DNA from: Paenibacillus xylanexedens
GTDB taxonomy: Bacteria; Bacillota; Bacilli; Paenibacillales; Paenibacillaceae
Length of the DNA stretch: 64,000 bases
Direction: 5' to 3'
Assembly: GCF_007680605.1 (NCBI RefSeq)
Contig: NZ_VEIO01000001.1
Location: 1,364,001-1,428,000, forward strand
Shown piece by piece: positions 26,664 to 35,726 of this stretch. The notes below the pieces were generated by a model that was not told the DNA's origin, ran no database searches, and saw nothing but the letters and a program-made list of their open reading frames with translations. The position numbers were made by a program, and so were the translations under genes. Within the stretch, counting starts at the first letter, position 1. Every line of letters begins with the position of its first letter.

Positions 26664-27854
26664 ATGAAAAAAAGAAGGATTTCAGCATGCAGGACTTGGC
26701 TTATGATCTGGTTATGCTGCACATTACTTACGGGATGCTGGGATCGGATCGAGATTAATGATCTTGCCATTGTACTGGCAACCGGAGTGGACTACAAAAA
26801 TGATCAGATCGAATTAACATCACAGATTTTTATTCCCCGCAAAGCCGGAGGAGGGGACAGCACGGGTAGTGGAGGCAGCCCAAGCGGAGTGACCCTTACT
26901 CGATCTGCCGAAGGTCATACCATTGCAGAGGCGCTGAATCGTTTGCAGCGGAAAATGCCGAGAAATATGTTTTGGGGACACTGCGAAGTGATCTTAATTA
27001 GTGAAGACGCCGGAAAAAAAGGCATACGTGAATATATCGATTTTTTCCTTCGATATCCCCAGATCAGGGAACACGCTTACGTATTTTCGACACCTGAACC
27101 TGCCAAAAACATTCTTGCCTTGCTCGACCCATTGGAACGAAGCTCTGCCGAATCCTTGCGCGAGATGGCCAATATGAAACTGGGTACACGGATCACCGTT
27201 TTGGAGCTCGCTCAATCCATTGAAGGCCCTAGTCAATCTGTCATTTTGTCCCGTATGTTGTCACTTCCACCAGAAGAGGGGCAGGATAAATTAACAACGA
27301 CGCCATATATCAAAGGACTGAGTCTCTATAAGGGCGATACGTTTATTCGCAGTGCACAGGAGCCGTTAACCGTCGGCATTTTAATGCTTGCCAATGAATT
27401 AAACAACATTATCATGCCTGTAAATGTAGAGCCGGAGAGTGGTTCTTTTTCGATCCAGCCGCTCGAAGTGAAGACCATTTTGAAGCCGAAAATTTCGGCT
27501 GGGCAGTGGAGCATGCAGGTAGATGTACAGACACGGGGAGAGGTGTTGTTAAATACAACAGACGGGAATCTCACAGATCCTGCTGTACTGAAAAAGCTGG
27601 AGGAAACCTGGGCATCTCAGCTGAAAGAAATGGCTAAATCAGCCCTTCGGTTATCCCAGCGAGAGATGCGAACGGATCTGTTTAAGTTCGCGGTGGAGTT
27701 TCGCAGATACTATCCGAAACAGTGGAAGGAGCAGGAGAAGAGATGGGAGCAGATCTACTCCGACATGGATGTAGATCTCCAGATCCACGCGAAGGTTGTA
27801 CGTACAGGCAAATCCGCCGGGCCTCAAGGAATACCGGATGAGCAGGGGAGATAA
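26664..27854 (+). CDS. Spore germinant receptor C subunit lipoprotein (GerAC/GerKC family)
   Basis: The 396-residue lipoprotein has the signature signal end LLTGCWDRIEINDLAIVLATG, where the Cys is lipidated and the D-R-x-E-I-N-D motif is shared by GerAC proteins. The C-terminal third contains the usual helical wedge (LKEMAKSALRLSQREMRTDLF..). No strong ribosome site precedes it; the ATG at 26664 is five bases past the B-subunit stop, and an alternative ATG at 26652 overlaps that stop, so translation is probably coupled. Confidence 0.92.
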   Translation: MKKRRISACRTWLMIWLCCTLLTGCWDRIEINDLAIVLATGVDYKNDQIELTSQIFIPRKAGGGDSTGSGGSPSGVTLTRSAEGHTIAEALNRLQRKMPRNMFWGHCEVILISEDAGKKGIREYIDFFLRYPQIREHAYVFSTPEPAKNILALLDPLERSSAESLREMANMKLGTRITVLELAQSIEGPSQSVILSRMLSLPPEEGQDKLTTTPYIKGLSLYKGDTFIRSAQEPLTVGILMLANELNNIIMPVNVEPESGSFSIQPLEVKTILKPKISAGQWSMQVDVQTRGEVLLNTTDGNLTDPAVLKKLEETWASQLKEMAKSALRLSQREMRTDLFKFAVEFRRYYPKQWKEQEKRWEQIYSDMDVDLQIHAKVVRTGKSAGPQGIPDEQGR

Positions 27855-27931
27855 CCGTTTTAGCCGTAGCTGTAACCGTAACGATATCGCTCATGCAGAG
27901 ATAAGATATGACAGACAGAAGGTGAGAAGTC

Positions 27932-28150
27932 ATGAAAATTGCATCTATGCTAGGTATCCTGTTGTTAGCCGGAACGATCATCTATGTGGAATGGAAGCGA
28001 AGCGAAGAAAAAAAAGTCCGGATGATCACAGCAGGCGTCAGCGCTGTAAGTGCGGTTATTGGCATGATCCTGTTATTTGATCCCCAGTTGCCGGGACCAG
28101 GCTTAATCATTAAGCTGCTCTTTGGCGGTATAGATAAGGTCATGAAATAA
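27932..28150 (+). CDS. Small two-helix membrane protein of the ger operon (Ger D-subunit-like)
   Basis: The 72-residue protein has two hydrophobic segments (about 4-18 and 33-50) with a charged loop EWKRSEEKKVR between. GAAGGTGAG precedes the ATG. Several Bacillus ger operons carry a fourth gene for a small protein of about 75 residues with two membrane helices that modulates germination; size, topology and position match. This identification rests on context, not on sequence identity I can verify. Confidence 0.7.
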   Translation: MKIASMLGILLLAGTIIYVEWKRSEEKKVRMITAGVSAVSAVIGMILLFDPQLPGPGLIIKLLFGGIDKVMK

Positions 28151-28245
28151 GAAGAGGAATATTGTATCGTAAACATACGTTAAAAAAGCATGGGGCTAAC
28201 CAGAGAACTATGTACAAGAGCATCCGTAAAAATAAAAAGTACACC

Positions 28246-28293
28246 AAAAAAAGCACGTTCCTTGCAGAGTCTAACAAGCAACGTGCTTTTTCT
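28246..28293. terminator. Bidirectional terminator between ger operon and GH18-like gene
   Basis: AAAAAAGCACGTT pairs with AACGTGCTTTTT; A and T runs on both sides allow use from both strands. Confidence 0.85.
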
Positions 28294-28363
28294 TGATCCT
28301 TATAAATCACATCACTAACTTGATGATAGATATGAGAATGATAGATTTGAGAAGACAACCTTG

Positions 28364-29644
28364 TTATTCCTTGATTACCGATGCTTGCACAGCAGATTGC
28401 ATATCAGCACTGTACGTACGGAATAGGCCAAGCCTCCAGAAGGCTACACCTTTCAGATCGTAACGCTTCGCAAGCCCCAGTTTGTCCCCGACAGATGCAG
28501 GTGTCTCGCTATTAATGTTAATACCAAGCAATAGCTTTTCCTTAGGGGCACCTGCCTTGAGTGCGAGCACAATCGCCTGATTGACCAGACTGTTCGGCTC
28601 CGCAACTTGGGCTTTGGTTCCCGTCGGATTGTATTGGTAGGCCATAATGATAAGGTCATCCGCAAGCGTAGCCAGTGTTTTGTAATCATACCCTTTGTAT
28701 GCGCTATTGAGCGGAGGAACTGCGAGAGAGAGGGCAATCTTTTGAGGCAGCGATTCTCTCAGCTGTTTCACATACTGATTCAGCAATTGCTGTTGCTCTT
28801 TAGTGTCCAGCTTGAAGCCGAGTCCCTCAAAATCAAGCACAACTCCGCCAAAGCCATACTCCTCAATGGCTGCTTGAATGCCTTCAATGGATTTTTGCCT
28901 TAAAGTGCTGTCACTCAGTACTTTAGTTAGCTCGCCATTTCCGTCCAGGGCGTAAACCATCAGACTTGGCTGGATTTGTTGACTGGCCGCATCAGCCACG
29001 ATAGATTTGGGGGTTACCTCTCCGGCGGCAGCTGGAACCTGATATTCTTTTCCTTCCAGCGTAAACTCGCCATCCCGGTCAATCCGGCTCCAGCCGAAAG
29101 CAACCGAATTCATAGAAGGTAACAGATCGATTTCGTGGTACGCTCTTACGGCATAGAACGCCCGGAGATGCATTTCACGTTGCGGTGAAATCATCGAAAC
29201 CGTTCGTGTCGTCTGGTCCCAGCCTGTACGGACATCGAATTGGCTGCTGAATGAACTCAGCGGAATAAGTACGCGTCCTTCCCGCTGCACAGGTGCGGCA
29301 GGGAGATTCACTTTCTCTCCATTTACAGTAGCTGTCTTGCTTCCGACCTGAAGAACAACTTTCGTTGTTTTTCCTTTGGATGTGTTCACCGCGGTTATGG
29401 TCTGTGTTTTGTTGTTCCAGCTAATATCGATGCCGAGTGCTTCTCCGACCGTACGGAATGGAACATAAGTAACCCCTTTATCAATCCGGGGTGCTGCATC
29501 GAAGGTTAAGGGTACATGGTCCAATTGAACAGAGATCGCAGGGGATGCTTGAAGTTTATGGGATTGAGTTGCAGGTATACTGCCCATCATGGATATTACC
29601 ATGACGGCTGCCACAGCGATTTTTCCAGTACGTTGTATGAACAT
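28364..29644 (-). CDS. Secreted GH18-like protein with copper-amine-oxidase-like domain
   Basis: The 426-residue protein has a signal peptide (AVAAVMVISMMGSIPATQS). Residues about 35-145 are a copper amine oxidase N-terminal-like (stalk) domain (GVTYVPFRTVGEALGIDISW; GRVLIPLSSFSSQF), a wall-associated module in this group. The rest resembles a family 18 glycoside hydrolase barrel: the FGGVVLDFEGLGF motif carries the D-x-E of the GH18 active-site signature, and LADDLIIMAYQYNP is the matching later strand. It may act on peptidoglycan or cortex sugars, like YaaH/YdhD-type proteins. ATG at 29644 follows TTGGAGGTAC; the frame is open to a TTG further up. Confidence 0.82.
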   Translation of the reverse strand: MFIQRTGKIAVAAVMVISMMGSIPATQSHKLQASPAISVQLDHVPLTFDAAPRIDKGVTYVPFRTVGEALGIDISWNNKTQTITAVNTSKGKTTKVVLQVGSKTATVNGEKVNLPAAPVQREGRVLIPLSSFSSQFDVRTGWDQTTRTVSMISPQREMHLRAFYAVRAYHEIDLLPSMNSVAFGWSRIDRDGEFTLEGKEYQVPAAAGEVTPKSIVADAASQQIQPSLMVYALDGNGELTKVLSDSTLRQKSIEGIQAAIEEYGFGGVVLDFEGLGFKLDTKEQQQLLNQYVKQLRESLPQKIALSLAVPPLNSAYKGYDYKTLATLADDLIIMAYQYNPTGTKAQVAEPNSLVNQAIVLALKAGAPKEKLLLGININSETPASVGDKLGLAKRYDLKGVAFWRLGLFRTYSADMQSAVQASVIKE

Positions 29645-29822
29645 AATTAGATGTACCTCCAAGCGTTGTGGTTTTGCGTAAATCTATCAAACGAATGAAA
29701 TTCAGCAAATCTATCATAACAAAATTTTCATATTGTTCCAATACGAGAAAACATAGAATCTGCATAACACAAGCTTCATTGAAAGTATAGTGGAGTATAT
29801 GGTGTGGAAGGAGTGTGATTCT

Positions 29823-30191
29823 TTGCCGAACTCTACAGGGTTTATCTACAATCCAGCTTCAGGCCCGACACAGTCTACACAAATTATAGTCACTTGCATT
29901 AACGACTCCCTTAATGCTCCTGTTAATGTTGAACTTGAAGTATTCCGATGGGACACGGCACAACTGGCAAGGGTTCCTATTGGTCATGATTTAGTTGAAA
30001 TCTTGCCTCAAGCAACAAGGACTTTTATCTATCCGTTAATTAACGCTGCATTTTTTGAAGTTCAAAGTGATTTCTTTAGCGCAACCAGCACCATTATCCA
30101 TGTCTATGGCGTTGATTCTACGGGTCAGATTATACAGCGGATTCTTCAATCGGAAATGACGCTGATTGACCGGTTCACCAATATTCCTTAA
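29823..30191 (+). CDS. Small beta-rich protein of unknown function
   Basis: The 122-residue product has no signal peptide or membrane helix and is rich in beta-prone residues (STQIIVTCINDSLNAPVNVE; TSTIIHVYGVDSTGQII). The best start is TTG at 29823, nine bases after GGAAGGAG; the in-frame GTG at 29790 lacks a ribosome site. It lies 16 bp ahead of the Asp-box propeller gene and is surely co-transcribed with it. I do not recognise the family. A spore-surface or adhesin-like role is a guess from the neighbours. Confidence 0.72.
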   Translation: MPNSTGFIYNPASGPTQSTQIIVTCINDSLNAPVNVELEVFRWDTAQLARVPIGHDLVEILPQATRTFIYPLINAAFFEVQSDFFSATSTIIHVYGVDSTGQIIQRILQSEMTLIDRFTNIP

Positions 30192-30207
30192 AAAAGAGGT
30201 GAAGATC

Positions 30208-31440
30208 GTGGCCGTTGTGAATATTACCGGCGCTTTGGGAGGAAATCAGTTCGAACCTTCGATCGCGGTCAATATATTGAATCCCAATATTATGTGTGTC
30301 GTGGCTGTCGATACAAGTACAGGGCCGACACTTACGGGATTTTATCGCTCCATCGATGGGGGGACTACCTGGTCCACCACTGTTCTTCCACAACCCGCAG
30401 CCTACTCAGGAGCAGAAGCGCCGACTATTGACTATACGTTTCCGAGCACATTTATCGTAACAGTACATGTATTTAACGGGATTAATGACGGGACCATTGT
30501 AAGTTATACTTCCTTCGATGACGGGGCAACGTTTCAGCCTCCTGTGATTGTGCAATTAGGATTTGGAACAATCGTGCATAATGACGAACCTTTCATTGCT
30601 GTAGATCGTTCCCCTGGCAGTCCATATCGCGGTCATGCGTATGTAGGGTATACCCCGCTTGCTACAACCTCTTCTGCTATTTTTACTCAAAGATCTGTGG
30701 ATCAAGGAATCTCGTGGGAACCCCCGGATCGACAATCGAGTCCTCGTGGAATTCATGACCGGGCAGCTTTGGCCGTTGGCTTCTCCGGGGAAGTCTATGC
30801 AGGTTATATCATTACAGGGCCAGCCAGCCCTTCAGCATTAATACGCATATCGTATGATGGCGGAATCAACTATCAACCCCCTATAGAACGTCAGTCTACG
30901 TTTATTTCTTCCGTTGTACCATCGCCATCGCCGCTACCTGTGCCGAACTATAATTTTCGGGTGCAAACCAATCTGAGTCTGGCAGCTGATATATCGGTTG
31001 GACCGAACAGCGGAACCGTTTATGCCGTATGGAATGACGCTCGAGCCGGATATACCGATGTTTTGCTTTGTGAATCTCCAGATGGTCTGCTCTGGTCTGA
31101 TCCGATAAGCATTACTGGCGCGCCCGCAGGTACGCAGAACTTTTTTCCGGCCATTACGGTTTCTCCATTTGCCGGAACGATACGGGTAATTTATTACAGC
31201 AATCGAATCGACGGTTTTCTGCTCGATGTATTCGTTGCGGAGTCCTTTGATGGAGGCGCTACTTTCAGCAATCGCCGTCTAACCACAACGTCCTTTAATC
31301 CGAATGGTGTTTCTCCGGTGCCAACCGTTCTGATTGGAGACTATATCACAGCAGCTACATATGCTCCGGATAACCTGGCTGCCGTGTGGATGGCTACTAC
31401 ACCGCCGACAGGCAAGCTGGATGTTTATTTCGGAAATTAG
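30208..31440 (+). CDS. Asp-box (BNR/sialidase-like) beta-propeller protein
   Basis: The 410-residue protein contains at least six Asp-box motifs of the S-x-D-x-G-x-x-W/F type: SIDGGTTWS, SFDDGATFQP, SVDQGISWEP, SYDGGINYQP, SPDGLLWSD and SFDGGATFS. They are evenly spaced through the sequence, as expected for a six-bladed sialidase-type propeller. I see no FRIP motif or sialidase catalytic arginine triad, and no signal peptide, so it may be a structural or binding protein and not an enzyme. GTG at 30208 follows AGAGGTGA. Lack of a signal peptide fits deposition onto the spore by the mother cell; this is inference. Confidence 0.82.
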   Translation: MAVVNITGALGGNQFEPSIAVNILNPNIMCVVAVDTSTGPTLTGFYRSIDGGTTWSTTVLPQPAAYSGAEAPTIDYTFPSTFIVTVHVFNGINDGTIVSYTSFDDGATFQPPVIVQLGFGTIVHNDEPFIAVDRSPGSPYRGHAYVGYTPLATTSSAIFTQRSVDQGISWEPPDRQSSPRGIHDRAALAVGFSGEVYAGYIITGPASPSALIRISYDGGINYQPPIERQSTFISSVVPSPSPLPVPNYNFRVQTNLSLAADISVGPNSGTVYAVWNDARAGYTDVLLCESPDGLLWSDPISITGAPAGTQNFFPAITVSPFAGTIRVIYYSNRIDGFLLDVFVAESFDGGATFSNRRLTTTSFNPNGVSPVPTVLIGDYITAATYAPDNLAAVWMATTPPTGKLDVYFGN

Positions 31441-31455
31441 CTGGACACACAAGGG

Positions 31456-31502
31456 CCCCATCCCCGTTTTCTGCAGTACAGATGCAGAAAACGGGGATGG
31501 GG
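31456..31502. terminator. Perfect 19-bp inverted repeat between convergent genes
   Basis: CCCCATCCCCGTTTTCTGC (31456-31474) and its exact complement (31484-31502) flank a 9-base loop. There is no T run, so it is a very stable hairpin that could end transcription from either side or stabilise the 3' ends. Confidence 0.7.
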
Positions 31503-31538
31503 TGTTAAGCATTACATACCAGAGTTTAATATAAACCG

Positions 31539-31964
31539 TTAATCCGAAACGATAAATCCATCGAAATTTTCAGGTCCTACCCGGACGGTGCCGAGCAGAT
31601 TGGTGCTGATAAATGCAGTGTAGGTGATCTGCGGGGTTACAGGGGGATTATAGTCATTCGCAGAAAACATGATGACCTCCGGGACAAGTAACCCGCCGAG
31701 ACCGTACGTGTGATTGGCAGAATAAATAATCGGATCGGTTGCAACGGTGCCTCGTACAATCGTAATTCGGACTTGAAACAGAGCAAGTGGAAGCTGTACG
31801 GTAATCGTTCCTTTCAGAGAAACTCTTGGATTGGAACCAGCCCCGGCAGTCAATAACCCGATCTGTGCAAATAATGTAGGCGTATTGATAACGGGAATAG
31901 GAACGGAGATAGAGTTAAATGTTGCTGCATTCACCGATACTCTCGCATCAAGTAATTGGGTCAA
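31539..31964 (-). CDS. Small beta-rich protein, possible jelly-roll surface protein
   Basis: The 141-residue product is rich in V, T, P, I and N in alternating strands (VSVPIPVINTPTLFAQIGLL; LKGTITVQLPLALFQVRITI; ITYTAFISTN), a pattern like small jelly-roll exosporium proteins of the ExsF/BxpB type. The similarity is in pattern only. No signal peptide. The start is TTG at 31964, eight bases after AAGGAGG; the frame extends upstream without another site. It converges on the propeller gene. Function unknown. Confidence 0.7.
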   Translation of the reverse strand: MTQLLDARVSVNAATFNSISVPIPVINTPTLFAQIGLLTAGAGSNPRVSLKGTITVQLPLALFQVRITIVRGTVATDPIIYSANHTYGLGGLLVPEVIMFSANDYNPPVTPQITYTAFISTNLLGTVRVGPENFDGFIVSD

Positions 31965-32179
31965 GGGATATCCCTCCTTAGCATTCAGATAGAATACTAT
32001 ATTCAATGAGGTCAATTTCGCGTGGACGAGCGCTCAGCGCTAGCCATAAATAGCAAATGAAAGCCGCATACAAAGCAATTTTTGAGCTTGTGCTTTGACA
32101 CAATCAGAATGAAATGAGAAAATACGTTGTTATGAAATGAATTAAAGAACGAATAAAAAGAAGTTGGAGGCATAACGAG

Positions 32180-32488
32180 ATGAACCAGCGCTTTAAAATA
32201 ACGAGATCGAAGCAGGAAGACAATCGGGAACAACATATTTCTTTGGAGGAATGCAAAGCCTATTTTGCCACCAAGCCGGAATTTACCTACTCCACAGTGT
32301 TAAATATTGTCGGGGCGGAGAGTACAATGACCATTGAGGGTGACTTTTTTATGTGGGAGCATGAAGGACAACAATATCCATTCCGATTGTATATGGGAGA
32401 GTTGTACGTTGCTATTTCCAATGAAGCGATTGTTCCGGTTATGATGGAAGCGGCATCGCATCTACATGCGGATATTGTAGAGGGATAG
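32180..32488 (+). CDS. Conserved-looking hypothetical protein, 102 residues
   Basis: The product is soluble, acidic in the middle (WEHEGQQYPFRLYMGELYVA) and ends with a helix (PVMMEAASHLHADIVEG). TTGGAGG precedes the ATG. I do not recognise a family. It stands alone between the small beta-rich gene and the lipase, each with its own ribosome site. Confidence 0.65.
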   Translation: MNQRFKITRSKQEDNREQHISLEECKAYFATKPEFTYSTVLNIVGAESTMTIEGDFFMWEHEGQQYPFRLYMGELYVAISNEAIVPVMMEAASHLHADIVEG

Positions 32489-32668
32489 TTGTCTCGTGCT
32501 CCGAGTCGTACGATGAGCCTAGCTGAAAGAGGAGAATCTCTGTATTTCGACAAAATAATTAGCAGTAAACATCATACTCGATTGGTTAAATGAGACTAAA
32601 ATACCATTTTATTTACATTTTTTAAATTGTAAAATGTGGATATCTCATTTCACAGGAGGATGATCTGA

Positions 32669-33274
32669 TTGAGAAGGTTAAGACCACTGCTAATTGTTTT
32701 GATGAGTGCGATTTTTGCTTTTGCTTTACCCGGGATTGGGCAGAGTTCGACCGCTTCTGCTGCCACTGCACGGACACCCATTGTCTTTGTTCATGGATTG
32801 ACGGGCTCGGACAGTAATTTCGCCCTAATCGAAAGGTATCTGCGCGGTGAGGGATGGTCGAGTGATGAGCTATTTGCCATTGACCTCCCCAGCAAGGCAG
32901 GCAATCAACTGTTGAATTCGGCGGCGATCAGCCGATTTGTGGACGATGTTCTTCGCCAAACGGGGCATTCCAAAGTTCATATCGTTGCACATAGCATGGG
33001 TGGAGCTAACAGCCTGTATTATATATTGAACCGCGGTGGCATAGATAAGGTGGATAAATTGATTACGCTGGGCGGGGCAAATCGGTTGACAACGAACAGC
33101 GCACCCAGCGGCATTCGAGTTACCTCGATCTATTCCACCAGCGACACCATTGTTTCGCCTCTTTTATCCAGACTGGACGGAGCGAACAATATTTCCGTTA
33201 GTCTGGTATCTCATATCGGATTGCTCTATAACTCAAGGGTAAATGCATTGATTAAGGCCGCACTCATCGAATAG
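32669..33274 (+). CDS. Secreted lipase, LipA-type (family I.4)
   Basis: The 201-residue protein has a signal peptide (LLIVLMSAIFAFALPG..SASAA) and a minimal alpha/beta-hydrolase core as in Bacillus subtilis LipA. It shows the N-terminal oxyanion strand TPIVFVHGLTGSDSNF, the nucleophile elbow VAHSMGG with an Ala replacing the first Gly (typical of the LipA group), the Asp in STSDTIVSP and the His in SLVSHIGLL. The start is TTG, preceded by AGGAGG. It hydrolyses medium-chain glycerides or esters outside the cell. A terminator follows. Confidence 0.88.
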   Translation: MRRLRPLLIVLMSAIFAFALPGIGQSSTASAATARTPIVFVHGLTGSDSNFALIERYLRGEGWSSDELFAIDLPSKAGNQLLNSAAISRFVDDVLRQTGHSKVHIVAHSMGGANSLYYILNRGGIDKVDKLITLGGANRLTTNSAPSGIRVTSIYSTSDTIVSPLLSRLDGANNISVSLVSHIGLLYNSRVNALIKAALIE

Positions 33275-33324
33275 CTGTGGTTGAAGAACTTATATACTCA
33301 TCCTATATTAGCGGTATTAACAAG

Positions 33325-33353
33325 ACTGACCACTCCTGGTCAGTCGTTTTTTT
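33325..33353 (+). terminator. Terminator after the lipase
   Basis: Perfect ACTGACCA-CTCC-TGGTCAGT hairpin followed by CG and seven T. The rest of 33354-33574 shows no gene. Confidence 0.92.
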
Positions 33354-33574
33354 GTTTAAGAGTAAGGTGGTGCCTACAACCCCGGAAGCGCAAAGATCGA
33401 AAAACAACCAAAGGATGGAAAAGGATGTATCATTCACGGTGTTCTTCTTTTTACGTTTGCCTGCATTTCAGGGTAGCGTAAATGCTTTTCAATCCATTCT
33501 TAACGGTCTGAGCGTGATAAGATAGTATATTAGAATGAATAAAAACGGCTTGTGTTCGAGAAAGGCGGGATGAA

Positions 33575-34315
33575 ATGTATCATGTAGCGATATGTGACGA
33601 CGACGAGCAGCAACGCGAACTGATGAGGCATATGCTGACAGCGTTCTCGCTCAAAACCAATATCGAGTTTCATATCACCATGTTCAGTTCAGGAGAACAA
33701 CTCCTGACTCATTATAAGGATCAGAGAGAGACGTTTCACCTGCTCATTCTGGATGTAGAGATGGGTGGGTTGAATGGCATACAGACGGCAAATGAAATCA
33801 GAAAACTGAAGATCATGGATGTGCAGATCATGTTTTTGACCAGTTATCCCGAGTATATGGTTCAAAGTTTCGATGTCATGACGTTCCAATATTTGATCAA
33901 GCCGATTCAAGAGGCTGTACTGAAAGAGAAGCTGATCAAACTGCATCGGTATTTTCAAGCTATGGATAACAAGTACCTGGTGATTAAATCAGATTACGAT
34001 GATTTGATGTTGAAATATGAAGATATTTTATGGATTGAGGTAGTCAAAAGCCTCACGGTTAAAAACAAGCTAAAGGTGATTACTCGTGATAAATCTTATG
34101 AAACGAAAGGTATTCTATCGGCTTATGCTGCAACGCTGACAGAGCATGGTTTTATGCAAATTCACCGATCCGTGCTTATTAATCTGATGCATGTACACAA
34201 GTTCACGGGTGCACAGGTCACGATGCTGGATGGAACCTCTCTGCCTATAGGTCGTTCCAAAATCAAAGAGGTCAAGGATACGTATACCAAATATATGATC
34301 ATGAGGGTTCAATAA
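33575..34315 (+). CDS. LytTR-family response regulator (AgrA/VirR-like)
   Basis: The 246-residue regulator has a receiver domain (acidic pocket CDDDEQQ, phospho-acceptor Asp in LLILDVEMGGLNG, Lys in LIKPIQE) and a C-terminal LytTR DNA-binding domain from about 140 (DDLMLKYEDILWIEV.. YAATLTEHGFMQIHRSVLINL). LytTR regulators bind paired TACCGTT-like direct repeats. It is followed one base later by its sensor kinase gene, forming an operon. The downstream serine hydrolase is a likely target, which is inference. Confidence 0.93.
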   Translation: MYHVAICDDDEQQRELMRHMLTAFSLKTNIEFHITMFSSGEQLLTHYKDQRETFHLLILDVEMGGLNGIQTANEIRKLKIMDVQIMFLTSYPEYMVQSFDVMTFQYLIKPIQEAVLKEKLIKLHRYFQAMDNKYLVIKSDYDDLMLKYEDILWIEVVKSLTVKNKLKVITRDKSYETKGILSAYAATLTEHGFMQIHRSVLINLMHVHKFTGAQVTMLDGTSLPIGRSKIKEVKDTYTKYMIMRVQ

Positions 34316-34316
34316 A

Positions 34317-35615
34317 ATGAATATTTTGTATCTAGTACCCATTATTTTTATGACCTTGCTCATGACCTTTCAAGCCAATTATTATTTTGATGCTGTACTG
34401 GGCAAATCCAGACGTAAACCTCGTAGAACGATCTATTTTATTGTGTTTATCCTGCTCAATTTCTTTTATTTGGCTATGCGATTACCTTCTTTACTTTCGA
34501 CTTTGCTTGCATTGATCTTTATCTTCACACTGGCACAATCCTACCGAGGAGAATTAAAACTGAAGATTATGTTTACGGTTATGTATGCAGCGCTGCTAAC
34601 AACAGTGAACATCATTTCAGTGTATATCCTGAGTGTAATGGATGGAATTGACTATCTGAAAGAGGCACTTTATGGAACGGAAGCGCTATGGTTGTTCACC
34701 AAAGTTATGCTGTTAGGATGTAGCATTATGTTTGTTGTGATTCCCATTGTTCATCTCATTGCCAAACGCAGGAGCTTTAGGGTGCATCGGCGGTCTTATT
34801 TTTTATTTTTGATCGTAACTGCGATTACGGTGTACCAGATTAATGTCATTTCGATATATAGCGAAAAAAATATTTTTTATATTTTTTCGGTGCTCGGTTC
34901 GCTTTTTCTCAATGTATTTATCGTATATGTATTTGATAATATCGTGGAGAAAGCGCACCTTGCGCATGAGAATGAACAATTGCAGCGGCAGATGGATTAT
35001 CAGGATGCCAACTACGAGAAGACCGTGCACAGTTTCAAAAGCATTAAAAGTATTATCCACGATATCCATCAGCAGTTTCTATATATCGAAGAATGTGTGA
35101 AACGCAACGAGCTTGCGGCAGCAACAGAGCATATGCATGTTACGATGAACACCATCGAGCATGCTTACCAACGTGTGAATAGCGGTAATCTGGTCATTGA
35201 TGCTCTCGTTACGAATACGCTAACCGTCGGGCAGGCAAACGGCATTCGAATCGATACGCGCATCAATCTCCATTCTCAGCACATCGGCATTGAGCGTTAT
35301 GATTTGTGCGTGGTGCTCGGAAATATTCTAGACAATGCTGTTGAAGCATCCAAGAAAGTACGGGTCGCCGAGGATCGTTATATCGTAGTATCTATTCATT
35401 CTACAGCTTCTGCTCTGGTAATCCAGATTATGAATCATACCGTCCAACCGGCAACGGATCTGAAAAGTGACAAAACGGATTCGGAATTTCATGGTTTTGG
35501 CCTGACCAATATATCCAGAATATGTAGCAAATATGGAGGACATATGACCATTGAGCAAGGACAAGGGTCTTTTAACAATATGGTCGTTCTTCCTTACAAC
35601 ACAAACAACGTCTGA
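34317..35615 (+). CDS. GHKL-type sensor histidine kinase (AgrC-like)
   Basis: The 432-residue kinase has about six membrane helices in the first ~215 residues and a cytosolic GHKL domain. The phospho-acceptor His lies in SIIHDIHQQF, the N-box is LGNILDNAVEAS, and the G-box is FHGFGLTNI. This layout is that of AgrC/ComD/BlpH peptide-sensing kinases, but no small signal-peptide gene is seen beside it. It starts one base after the regulator stop. Ligand unknown. Confidence 0.92.
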   Translation: MNILYLVPIIFMTLLMTFQANYYFDAVLGKSRRKPRRTIYFIVFILLNFFYLAMRLPSLLSTLLALIFIFTLAQSYRGELKLKIMFTVMYAALLTTVNIISVYILSVMDGIDYLKEALYGTEALWLFTKVMLLGCSIMFVVIPIVHLIAKRRSFRVHRRSYFLFLIVTAITVYQINVISIYSEKNIFYIFSVLGSLFLNVFIVYVFDNIVEKAHLAHENEQLQRQMDYQDANYEKTVHSFKSIKSIIHDIHQQFLYIEECVKRNELAAATEHMHVTMNTIEHAYQRVNSGNLVIDALVTNTLTVGQANGIRIDTRINLHSQHIGIERYDLCVVLGNILDNAVEASKKVRVAEDRYIVVSIHSTASALVIQIMNHTVQPATDLKSDKTDSEFHGFGLTNISRICSKYGGHMTIEQGQGSFNNMVVLPYNTNNV

Positions 35616-35640
35616 ACTGTCGTTCAGGGGTTGTTTTTTT
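35604..35640 (+). terminator. Terminator of the LytTR/GHKL operon
   Basis: AACAAC..CTGAAC-TGTC-GTTCAG..GTTGTT hairpin overlapping the kinase stop, then seven T. Confidence 0.85.
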
Positions 35641-35726
35641 CCATTCGGGGTTCTTTTCCGCAGGCCACGTCTTTGCCGGGTATGATGAATTCATTCAAGT
35701 ATATCGATCTGAAGGAGGAAGTCTGA

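Noticed and set aside
33277-33525. ORFs downstream of the lipase
   Set aside because: They run through a clear terminator and show no family signal.
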